NCBI GenBank assembly: GCA_016987375.1
Contig: PJRA01000508.1
Span: 484,046-548,045 of the forward strand
DNA length: 64,000 nucleotides
Direction: 5' to 3'
DNA from: Brachionus koreanus
Taxonomy: Eukaryota; Rotifera; Eurotatoria; Ploima; Brachionidae
Made by a program: the position numbers and the translations under genes. Below are positions 55,521-64,000 of this stretch, piece after piece. Position 1 is the stretch's first letter. Each line of letters opens with the position of its first letter. The notes beneath the pieces were generated by a model. It was not told where the DNA came from. It worked only from the letters and a program-made list of their open reading frames with translations, and ran no database searches.

Positions 55521-56609
55521 TTCAATTGGTATATATTTTACAAAATAAAGAAAATTAAGTTCGAATGTGTCTGATTTATTCTTGATGAAAAAAAAAATTA
55601 ATAAAATTGTTAAAAATTGTCAACTTATTTTGTATATAAGCATTTATTTACATATTCTATTAATTTATTTAATTAGATTTTGAATGAGATAAAAATTCAA
55701 ATTCGTGACTAAACTAAATTAAAAATTAAATGAAAGAAAAATTTAGAAATTTTAAAAATACTTGAACATATAAATTGAGTTCCAATCCAAGCATGTTATC
55801 TGTGACAACATAGAAGAAAGAAATTAATTTTTTTATGTGTTTTAATAAAACTAAGGAAAAAATTTCTGTTGAAAAAGCTGAAATTTTTTTGAATTTTGAA
55901 ACTGCATGAAGAATTAAAATACCATAAAAAAGATTAAAAAAACACAAATTCTGGGAATGACACATAAACTTAAATTTATTTATCAAAAAAGATTATTACC
56001 ACATAAAGTGATTTTAATAAAATGTTGAAAAGTTTATTAAATGGATTTTTTTCTTGATGAATAAAAAAAATTGCATGAAAAATCCTATTTATTAAAAATT
56101 GGGTAACTTTGTTAACTCAAAACTAGCATAATCAATAGTAGAACAACTCATTGTTGAATCTTTATTTAAAATAAATGCAAATAAAAATTAATTTATAAGA
56201 ATATCAATTTTCTTAAAAAATGGTATGTTTTTCTGGTAGTCCTTTCTTAGCAAAAAGTATAAATTTGACTTATTGCTGAGAGCTAAATGTTGGTCGACTG
56301 TTCTCTTTTTGTGATGAATTTTTTTTTTTATTTAAAGCTAATAAAAGCAAATAAATCTGTGAAAAAAATATTAAACAATTATATTTAAAAATTTTATTTT
56401 TTTAAACAATATTTTTGAGCTTTAAGCGCATCTTAGAATTTAAATTTTGCATTCTTGTTTGAGTTGTTCTAGTTACTTAAAGTGATGACATTTAAATAGT
56501 CTTTAATAATTTCAAAACGAAAATTTTGAATTCGTATCCAAAATTCTTGATTTAAGAATTTTGCTAAATAATTATAATAACCAAAATCATAAAAATAAAT
56601 TATTCAATT
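55521..56609. other. intergenic, AT-rich
   Basis: No supported feature. The minus-strand frame at 55726-55986 is low-complexity F/L/K and not accepted. Confidence 0.5.
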
Positions 56610-57707
56610 ATGAGCGAAATAGAGCCGAATAGAGAAAACAAACAAGATGGTCCTGTGTTCATTAATCCGAATAAGAAATATGGGCTAGTCATACCCAAAA
56701 AAACAAAAATCGAATCCAAGCCTAAAACTTCCGTTCGACCATGCATATTTGACGATGATGATGATGATGAAGAGTCTGAAGCGTCAACGAATAAAACCAA
56801 ACAATCCACATCTTGCAAGGTAAACACAAATTCTTCAATTCTAAAGAAACAAACTCAGATCCAAATCGAAAAAGCATTACAAGAAGATAAGACGGTGTTT
56901 GAGTATGACGAGATATACGGTGAACTTGAAAAAGAAAAACTCAAAATAGACCCCAAAGCAAAAAATAATGAATCCAAGGAACCAAAATATATTGTTGGCA
57001 TAATGAAAGCTGCGGCCAAGCGAAAAATGGAATTTGAACGGGTTCAGGACAGAAAAATTCAAAAGGAACGTGAAGAAGAGGGAGATCTTTGGAAGGACAA
57101 GGAAGTATTTGTTACTGCTGCTTATCGACAAAAAATGGAGGAACGACAAAAAATTGAAGAAGAAGAGCGTAGACAGGAACAAATTGAAAATTTACTAGAT
57201 GTTCGTAAGCAAAAGGATCTGAGCGGATTTTACTTTTCTCTTTTGAAAATGAAAACTGGTGAATGGGTAATTGAAGAAGAAGGTGAAAAAGAAAAAAGAC
57301 TAGAAAAAGAACGTCAAGAGGCCGTAAAATTCAAGGAAAAAAAATCAGCACAACAAAAGCTTTATAGAAATAAAAATGAAGAAGAAAGTGAGGAAGAAGA
57401 AGAAATTCAAAAGGAAGAACAGCTTGCTGAATCCCAATCTAATCAAGAAACTCAAGAGCCAGAAGCAAAAAAAGTCAAGCAAGATGAAGAAAAAGAAAAT
57501 GAACCCATTTCTGAAATAAAAACCGAGAAAGAAGAACCTGAAGAAAAAAATATTGAACCAATTTTATCCAAAGAAGAATTGAGAAAACAACGTCTAGATA
57601 AATTGTTTACTAAACGAACTGTAGGATCTAAATTTGATCAAGAATTGAGTGAATATTTTCAACGCAAAGCCATTCTTTCTCAAAAAAATTATATAGAAAG
57701 AGAATAA
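56610..57707 (+). CDS. NSRP1: nuclear speckle splicing regulatory protein 1
   Basis: Homologue of human NSRP1/CCDC55, a nuclear-speckle factor influencing alternative splicing. Single exon, 365 aa. Conserved N-terminal block KKYGLVIPKK (about 23-32) and acidic DDDDDDEESE; then QIEKALQEDKTVFEYDEIY; KYIVGIMKAAAKRKMEFERV (coiled coil); DKEVFVTAAYRQKMEER; LDVRKQKDLSGFYFSLL. The long RS/RD-rich central region of the vertebrate protein is replaced by a shorter E/K-rich stretch, explaining the smaller size. The C-terminal element (LFTKRTVGSKFDQELSEYFQRKAILSQKNYIERE) keeps the conserved terminal motif in outline. It lies 157 bp upstream of SYF2 on the same strand. Confidence 0.9.
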   Translation: MSEIEPNRENKQDGPVFINPNKKYGLVIPKKTKIESKPKTSVRPCIFDDDDDDEESEASTNKTKQSTSCKVNTNSSILKKQTQIQIEKALQEDKTVFEYDEIYGELEKEKLKIDPKAKNNESKEPKYIVGIMKAAAKRKMEFERVQDRKIQKEREEEGDLWKDKEVFVTAAYRQKMEERQKIEEEERRQEQIENLLDVRKQKDLSGFYFSLLKMKTGEWVIEEEGEKEKRLEKERQEAVKFKEKKSAQQKLYRNKNEEESEEEEEIQKEEQLAESQSNQETQEPEAKKVKQDEEKENEPISEIKTEKEEPEEKNIEPILSKEELRKQRLDKLFTKRTVGSKFDQELSEYFQRKAILSQKNYIERE

Positions 57708-57864
57708 GAGATAAATTAATTGTTATTTTAAGTTTTGTAAATAAATTATTTTTCTAGATTTAATCTAATAATCTAAGTATAAAATATCTTGCAAGTAGCT
57801 GTGCAAGAATTTAATAGAATATCAAATTTTAAATATTTAATTTTTTTTTTTTTAAATTAATTAG

Positions 57865-58563
57865 ATGTCCAGTTCAGATGAAAAAAGTCATGATACCAAC
57901 GAATCAGAAAGCAAAAAGCAAGAGCGTTTAAAGCGTTTACAGCAACTTAGATTTAGACAAAATGAAGCCCGTAAATTGAACCACAGAGAAGTAGTTGAAG
58001 AGGACAGAAAGAGTAAATTGCCAATCAATTGGGAAAAACAAAAAGACCGCTTGGAATATGAGGAACAGAAAGAGAAAAGACGTTTAGAAATTGAAGAAAA
58101 AGGCTTGTCTTATGATAGAGTGCGGGCACTTGAATGGACTGCCGAAGAATGCGATGCATGGGAACGAAAAAAAGCCAGAAAACACAATCCGGATACTGGT
58201 TTTGCCGATTTTGAGCAGTCGTCATTTAGACAATATGAAAGACTGACTAAAAATTTGCATCCTGATATGGCCAATTATGAGAAGCAAAAAAATGAGTTGG
58301 GTGAAGATTTTTACGCAACTACTGCAACTTTATCCTATGGAACACATACACCTGCTCCAAGCGCTGTTGATCGAATGGTTAACGATTTGAATAAACAAGT
58401 TGAGAAAAGACGTGGTTATAGTAGACGTCGTGCTGAAAAAGCTGGAACAGATGTTGACTATATAAATAACCGTAATATGAGATTCAATAAGAAGATTGAA
58501 CGTTTTTATGGCAAATATACTACAGAAATCAAGCAGAATCTTGAAAGGGGAACAGCTGTTTAA
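57865..58563 (+). CDS. SYF2: pre-mRNA splicing factor SYF2
   Basis: Component of the NTC-linked (Prp19/XAB2) spliceosome complex. Single exon, 232 aa (human 243). Family signatures are RLKRLQQLRFRQNEARKLNH, PINWEKQKDRLEYE, ERKKARKHNPDTGFADFEQ, QYERLTKNLHPDMANYE, VDRMVNDLNKQVEKRRGYSR and INNRNMRFNKKIERFYGKYT. An acidic/serine start is followed by a basic helical body. Directly before the ATG there is a long T tract followed by aaattaattag, so the ATG sits immediately after an AG. This could be a trans-splice acceptor for a downstream gene of a two-gene unit with NSRP1. That is inference; identity is certain. Confidence 0.96.
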   Translation: MSSSDEKSHDTNESESKKQERLKRLQQLRFRQNEARKLNHREVVEEDRKSKLPINWEKQKDRLEYEEQKEKRRLEIEEKGLSYDRVRALEWTAEECDAWERKKARKHNPDTGFADFEQSSFRQYERLTKNLHPDMANYEKQKNELGEDFYATTATLSYGTHTPAPSAVDRMVNDLNKQVEKRRGYSRRRAEKAGTDVDYINNRNMRFNKKIERFYGKYTTEIKQNLERGTAV

Positions 58564-59540
58564 TATTTTTTGTAAAATAGAATTTTTTTTAAAATTAATT
58601 TGTTTAAATAAAAGAGAAATAAAAAAATTTAAATTTTGATTACATTCTATTAGTCAATTAATCGAAAATTAAATTTTGAATTGAATTAATGAAGAATTTA
58701 AATAATTTGATAACATCTTTATTATTAAAAGTTTAGGTTTTTAATTATAAATTTGCCAAGCAAACGATGAATGGTGATGGCATTGGCAAAGTAAATTCTA
58801 TGAGCTGTTCAGATAAAAATTAAATTTATTGAAAAATTCAAATGCTTGGGGCTGTGAAGTTCGCTTCAATTCAGAAAAACTTGAATAACTTTTTTACTAA
58901 AATAGATAATTAAATTCTGTAAAATGCTTAACTATGAGCAAATTTGCTTAGCATTTTACAGAATTTAATTATCTATTTTAGTAAAAAAGTTATTCAAGTT
59001 TTTCTGAATTGAAGCGAACTTCACAGCCACCAAATCTTTTCAAAATTAATTAAAAACAAATAAAAAATCTTTTTATGCTTGTATTTCGTTAAATAAGAAC
59101 ATTTAATAACTTTTAAGAAGACACTGATTGTAATCTCTAAATAAATAGCTTAAAAATAAATTTCTATTTCTAAACAATTGTTTATATTTATCATGTTTTC
59201 TGTACCGAGCTAATGTTCCTTCAGATTAAAAGAAAAATAAAAAGAAAATAAATAATTAAATCAAAATAAAATAAAATATAGTAAAAATAATTTTTAAAAA
59301 ATAGAAAAATAATAAAATGGTAAAAATAGAAAAAATGAAATAGAGAGTTATAGGATGCGTTACATATGATTAATTATTTGATGTATCAGGCAAAAAATTA
59401 GAAATAGTTAAGTAGCAATTACACAATAGAGTAGGATATATCTTGATATCATAGAATATTTATTTATCAGTTATTTAAAATATTCATGAGTTATTTTATT
59501 TAGGTGATCAAAAAAAAAAACAACTACAATCAAATTATTC
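58564..59540. other. intergenic containing a perfect palindrome
   Basis: AT-rich spacer between SYF2 and the convergent methyltransferase gene. Apart from the 58850-59028 inverted repeat, nothing is supported. Confidence 0.5.
58850..59028. repeat. perfect 79-bp-arm inverted repeat
   Basis: 58850-58928 and 58950-59028 are exact inverted copies (79 of 79 by eye), beginning ggctgtgaagttcgcttc, with a 21-bp loop (58929-58949). The loop and arm ends include a further short palindrome (agcaaatttgct, 58937-58948). No ORF is present. Could be a young MITE, a source of hairpin RNA, or an assembly fold-back artefact. Confidence 0.9.
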
Positions 59541-60239
59541 TCAATACCAATTAATAAATTTAGTATTGTACAGTTTGAAAAGCTGGACAAAAACATCTTC
59601 TGAAGTTTTAAATTTGTTCATATACTTGTGAAATTCGATTATTACGACATCGATTTTTGGAAAAACATTTTTGCTTATTAAATGAAGTAAAACGTCATAT
59701 TCAGCTCCTTCAATGTCAATTTTTACTACAACAAAATCTTTTTCGGTATAATTGTCGATCAATTCGGCAATATCAACGGTCTTTACAGTTAATGCACCAT
59801 CTTTTTTAACAGCAGGGTGATTTTTGAAAAGACTCGTTCCTTCGGAATTAGTTGAGCCATCAAAATAAAGATCCATTGATCCATTTTTTATCCATGCAGC
59901 AGTTTCAAGATTCAAAAAAATTTCAGCTTTTTCAACAGAAATTTTTTCCTTAGTTTCAATCAATTTTTTCTTAAATACTGGATTAGGCTCAAATGCATGA
60001 ATTATCCATTTGACCGAGGGAAATTGGTTCATATCTATTAATTTTCCATTGAAAAATTTTTCGATTGTATCACCTCGATTTGCACCTAAATCGAAAAAAA
60101 CATGCCTTTTCTCTGATTTACTGTCAATTTTTTTTGTTAGCTCTCTTTTATTTATCGTGGATTTAGAAAAATATAGAAAAAACAATTAAAAAAAAGATAA
60201 GACAAAAATTAATGTTACAAATCGCTTAAATTTTTCCAT
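59541..60239 (-). CDS. FkbM-type methyltransferase, N-terminus interrupted
   Basis: SAM-dependent methyltransferase of the FkbM family. The continuous domain frame runs from about 60185 to 59541. Motifs are HVFFDLGANRGDTIEKFF (SAM loop), IIHAFEPNPVFKKKL (acidic strand), TVDIAELIDNYTE, VVVKIDIEGAEYDVLLHL and DVVIIEFHKYM. Upstream, in the same frame, the ATG at 60239 begins MEKFKRFVTLIFVLSFF, then an in-frame TAA (60186-60188), then LFFLYFS, which together look like one signal-anchor helix broken by a stop. Options are a true nonsense mutation (pseudogene), a sequence error in the 8-T run, or an intron (GTAACA .. AG near 60219-60142) joining MEKFKRF to LTKKIDSK and removing the helix. No other start is near. 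The family is sure; the intactness is not. Confidence 0.75.
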
Positions 60240-60251
60240 TTATATTACAGA

Positions 60252-60411
60252 TTATTTCTTTCTATTAAAATATTTTTTGGTTAGCGAAAATTGTTCTTCG
60301 ATCAGTTTATCTAAATTTCTAAAATAAAATATAAAATTAATTCATTATCAGGAAAGTTTTATAAATTTTATTACTATGCTTGGAATCGAATGGAGACTCA
60401 TTATTTGCCAT
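60252..60411 (-). CDS. tiny spliced ORF upstream of the methyltransferase
   Basis: Two exons, 60375-60411 and 60252-60310, separated by a 64-bp GT..AG intron with matching phase, encode 31 residues: MANNESPFDSKHNKL then IEEQFSLTKKYFNRKK, stop. The stop lies 12 bp before the ATG of the methyltransferase on the same strand, so it may be an upstream ORF in the same transcript or a separate micropeptide. No family is recognised. The splice-phase agreement is the main evidence and could be chance. Confidence 0.35.
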
Positions 60412-61022
60412 CCTTTTGAATTTATTAAAACAATTTAAAAAATTAATTCTTTCTTTCTAGTGTGACAGAAATATTTTAATTTTGAGAGATCAATATCGAA
60501 AATAGGCTTAGCTGATTTTGGTTAGTCAAAATTTGCAATTTCAGTCGACCAAGCTCTGATTTGCAATTTCAGTTAACCAATATCAATAAAATCAACCGCT
60601 GTTGGACTCAGGAATTCTATATGCTAGGTGTCACTGTCAAAACTATTACTATTACTACTATAACATTTAAATGATATAAAATTAAATTTTTTCGAATAAA
60701 GTTTTTCTATTTTTTATTATCTCTTAATTGTTGAAATTAAATTTAAATTCTAATTGATTGATGATTTAGTTTCATCTCTGTATATTCTATACAATTGAAA
60801 ATCTTTTTTAATTAAGTCAATCTAAATAAGATCATAATCTGAATCATTTAAAAAATCCAGTTAAAATTTTTTTTAAATTTTGACAAAGAATTTAGCCATT
60901 GATAGTCAACAAGATACAAAAAATTAGATAATCTCCAATTATTATTAGCATTCTCTAATACCTAATTAATGATTTTTTAATTATATAAATAGCTAATTGT
61001 TTAAACTAAGTTATCGCCAAAA
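60412..61022. other. divergent intergenic region
   Basis: Spacer between the minus-strand methyltransferase/small ORF and the plus-strand WD40 gene, so it should hold promoters for both. Between about 60514 and 60575 the phrase gatttgcaatttcag (or a close variant) occurs twice. No core motif was assigned. Confidence 0.4.
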
Positions 61023-62303
61023 ATGAACCAAGATTACAAAAAATTTATTCTTGAAAAAATATCAGAACTTTATAGTGATAAATCTTCAATAATTGACATA
61101 TCGTTGAGTAGACAAACTACATTAAAAGTAAACAAAAGTGTCGAACCAAAATTAAAACCAAAAAAGGAATTAGTCAAAAATTTTGATAATCTAAAACTTA
61201 AAAAAGAAACGGAAAAGCAATATATCGAGTATGCATTTAATAATTTAATTGATCATTGTCAATCAATAGAAAAACGATGCCTGACTAATTTATCCAATTC
61301 GCCGTTTGAGATAGATGCAAGCAATAAAATGATCAATTTACCTTCTTTAATAGAGTCAAATTTTGATTTAATTTATCTAGAATTAAACAAAATAATCGAA
61401 AGCGTACATTTTTGTAGCAAAAATCAACTTAATTTACTTAAAGCTCCTAATCTAGATTTAGTTCAACAAAAGTATGATATCAAAGCTCATAGATTCAACG
61501 TCCAAAGCTTAAAATTAATAAATCAAAGCATTATCTCTTCAGGAGCTGATTTTCAAATTAAAATTTGGGATACAAAATCGAACATTTTTCTAAAACGAAG
61601 CATTCAAATTGATTCGCATTCAAAGCTTTATGATTTATTTGAATCAGAATTAACAATTGGATGCAAAAATGGAAATATAATTGTATATGATTTAAATCAA
61701 GATTTATTCTTGAACAAAATATGTGTATCTAAATGGCCAGTGACAAGTATTCTAAATATTGACAAAGAAATTCTGGTGATAGGAGATCAAAGTGGAAGCA
61801 TTAAATTTTGTAACAAAATAGATTTTAGCTTTATTCAAGCAGTAAATGGGCATAGTAAATCAGTTTTATGTCTAAGAAAAGCTAGTTATGAAGAAATTTT
61901 GAGTGGTTCTTTGGACAATAGCATCAAATTATGGAATATTAATTCTGGAGAATGTCTAAGGTCATTTAATTTGCATGCGTATGCGGTTTATTGTGTTGAG
62001 ATGCTAGATGAAAGTCGATTTGTTAGTTGCTCTTGGGACAAAAGTATAAAAATTTGGGATAAAGAAACAGGCAAGTGCATTAAAAGTCTAGAAGGACATG
62101 AAGGGCCAATAAGATGGATTGAATTATTTGAAAATGACGAAATTATGAGTTGCTCAGACGATGGAACAATAAAACACTGGATTGATGGAAAATGCTTCAA
62201 AACTTTAAAAGTTAATTCTGGGCCTTTGAATTGCTTCAAAATGTTAAAAAATGGACAAATTTTAATCGGATGCTTGAACGGTTCGATTAAAATTTGGAAA
62301 TGA
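61023..62303 (+). CDS. WD40-repeat protein with helical N-terminus
   Basis: Single exon, 426 aa. Residues 1-150 are polar and helical (ILEKISELYSDKSS.., KKETEKQYIEYAFNNLIDHC), with no recognised domain. Residues about 155-426 form roughly seven WD40 repeats, each ending in a WD-like dipeptide: IKIWDTKS, NIIVYDLN, IKFCNK, IKLWNINSGEC, IKIWDKETGKC, IKHWIDGKC and IKIWK. The GH/SD and S-x-D-x-[ST]-IK-[IL]-W spacing is typical. This suggests a closed propeller used as a protein scaffold. No orthologue can be named; the regular, near-identical repeats suggest a lineage-expanded family. It starts at the ATG following a short A-rich leader. Confidence 0.8.
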   Translation: MNQDYKKFILEKISELYSDKSSIIDISLSRQTTLKVNKSVEPKLKPKKELVKNFDNLKLKKETEKQYIEYAFNNLIDHCQSIEKRCLTNLSNSPFEIDASNKMINLPSLIESNFDLIYLELNKIIESVHFCSKNQLNLLKAPNLDLVQQKYDIKAHRFNVQSLKLINQSIISSGADFQIKIWDTKSNIFLKRSIQIDSHSKLYDLFESELTIGCKNGNIIVYDLNQDLFLNKICVSKWPVTSILNIDKEILVIGDQSGSIKFCNKIDFSFIQAVNGHSKSVLCLRKASYEEILSGSLDNSIKLWNINSGECLRSFNLHAYAVYCVEMLDESRFVSCSWDKSIKIWDKETGKCIKSLEGHEGPIRWIELFENDEIMSCSDDGTIKHWIDGKCFKTLKVNSGPLNCFKMLKNGQILIGCLNGSIKIWK

Positions 62304-64000
62304 GTTTCTTATTTAAAATTAATTATGAGAAATATCTTTTTTTTGTTAAAACTACTATAAATACTACAATAAATAGCTTGATCAAAAATTAATTAAATAT
62401 TTTATAAATTTTTTCGCCCTTGGGTAACAGCACAGTTTGAAGCATTTTATTTTTCTTTACAAATTTTCAATTTCAAAATGTGTAATTTTTGTTTTGTAAT
62501 TAAAAAAATCTAAAAAAAATTGTTTTGACATACCTAGTGTTAAATTTAATGATTTTAAGTCATCTTTGATCGTCTTAATTTTAAAATTGAAATTTTAGAT
62601 AAAAAAAAACATTTTCTTAAGAATATTTTTTCTTTTGAACAAGTGAATTTTAAATAAAAAAATTAATCGAAATTAACAACTTATTTATTTAAATAAGCAT
62701 ACACACAATAGTTATGAAAAATAAAAACAAAAATAAAGAATCTAAACAAAAAGGTTCAAATTAAGGTTCTAATATTTTGTTAAAGAAAATCACAAATGGT
62801 TTCTAAAAAAAATTTCCCAATTAATTTCCTAACTAATAAAAATTTCCTTGTATATGTTAACTATTAAATTATATAATCAGATTATTCTAATTTAATAATT
62901 TACTCCGACTCAAAAAACTTAAATTTGAATAATTTTTGAATGATTTACTAATCTCTGTAGTATTGGTGTTATTCTTAACCATTTTCATGGATAAGTTTAG
63001 TAAAATAGTCCTCAGATAAATGAGTTTTGTCAATTATTGTAGGTGTACGAACCTTTAAATTAAAGGCTCTAAGTTAATTTAATTTAACTATTTTATTTTA
63101 AAATTAAGAATTAAAAATCAATATTTATAACTATTTTACAATTAAAATAAAAAACCCAAAATGTATCCAAAGATAAATAAAACAAAATAGATGGCCTGAA
63201 ATATGATATGTTTAAGTATTTTAAAACAAAATAAAATGAATTGTTAGTATTTTGCTTAATTTTACCTTGCTGTTTAAAAGGAACAATATTGATTTAAATA
63301 TTGTAATCAGATAGTAAAATAACTTTGCACTTAGGTTCTTTTTTAAAAAAGCTTTTTTTTAACGTTTTAAATATCAAAAACAGGACATAAAATAACCCCA
63401 AAAAAATTTTGAAAATTATTTTTTATTTTTGTATGAGGAGTTCATTTTTATCAAAAAAAATTCTTTATCTTATTTCATTTCATATTTATACCCTTTTTGA
63501 TATTTTTGACTAAAAATTGAATTTTAAAAAATAACGTAAAATCATTACTATTTGAATTTAATTTTTTTCATGATCTAAATTAGCATTATGTAAGCTTTAA
63601 AAAATACACTACTTTAACTTTTTTTGTCTCCTATAGAAAAAAATAAGAAAATACAAAAACCTATGATATTTAACTTAAAGCCTTTTTCAATGAAAAGACA
63701 ATATACAAAGCTACTAATTAAATATGATCAGTTTGTAGCAAATTCTTTGATTTACAAAATCATGTATCGCCACCTCAATCTCATAAGTATTTATTGAAAA
63801 AAAGAGAACAAAATAAACAAAAATACCTCTTAATTTTTTAAATTTTAATTATTTGTAATTAAACAATATTTTATTTTAAAAAATTCAATATTAGTAAAAA
63901 TTTGCTTTTTTTATTGTTTAATTTAAGATTCTTCTGTGTTCGATTACATTTGATTTTGCTTTTTTCCAAATTTCTTCAGAACAAATAATAATTTTTATTT
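62304..64000. other. intergenic, AT-rich
   Basis: No supported genes or repeats to the end of the window. One isolated cctagtgttaa (about 62533) resembles the outer end of the TTAA-type elements, but no partner was found. Confidence 0.5.

Noticed and set aside
55726..55986. 86-codon minus-strand frame
   Set aside because: F/L/K-rich AT-driven frame with no support.

Overview
This window looks like nuclear DNA of a small, very AT-rich metazoan. A monogonont rotifer of the Brachionus type is my best guess. The evidence is an animal gene set (XPA, PAAF1, DAD1, LMO4, SYF2, NSRP1, TRMT10C, SLC25A22), many introns of only 41-66 bp with GT..AG ends, large gene-poor AT-rich gaps, and several proteins of no recognised family. 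The organism is inferred from style and cannot be proved by reading alone. No bacterial, organellar or viral segment was seen. All spliced models were built by eye from reading frame, splice sites and remembered family sequence.

Layout. 1-10.5 kb: a malonyl-CoA:ACP transacylase gene (MCAT), a SARNP/THO1-like gene without its SAP domain, then a desert with one dispersed 100-bp repeat. 10.5-12 kb: a claudin-like four-pass membrane protein. 14.7-24 kb: a tight head-to-tail cluster on the minus strand, read TRMT10C, XPA, PAAF1, mitochondrial glutamate carrier, with 150-230 bp between coding regions. Two of its introns (about 1.8 and 2.2 kb) are much larger than the rest and hold foldback or terminal-inverted-repeat (MITE-like) DNA, one of them broken by an assembly gap. 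24.1-24.9 kb: a decayed non-LTR retrotransposon.

26.7-36 kb: three compact unrecognised genes in tandem, partial duplicate pieces of them, a 790-residue orphan seven-helix receptor with a long ectodomain, and DAD1. The third unrecognised gene and DAD1 share a convergent 3' junction that exists twice in the window, each copy keeping only one intact gene. 38-40.5 kb: a CABIT-domain protein. 40.5-49 kb: the largest gene desert, upstream of an LMO4-like LIM-only factor with unusual P/Q-rich flanks.

54-62.3 kb: a secreted cyclophilin, an initiator tRNA-Met fragment, a second non-LTR retrotransposon remnant, the splicing-linked pair NSRP1-SYF2, a perfect 79-bp-arm palindrome, an FkbM-type methyltransferase with an in-frame stop near its N-terminus plus a tiny spliced ORF just upstream, and a WD40 protein. 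Functionally most genes are housekeeping (mRNA processing and export, mitochondrial fatty-acid and tRNA metabolism, DNA repair, proteasome assembly, N-glycosylation). The lineage-specific material is concentrated at 26-36 kb.
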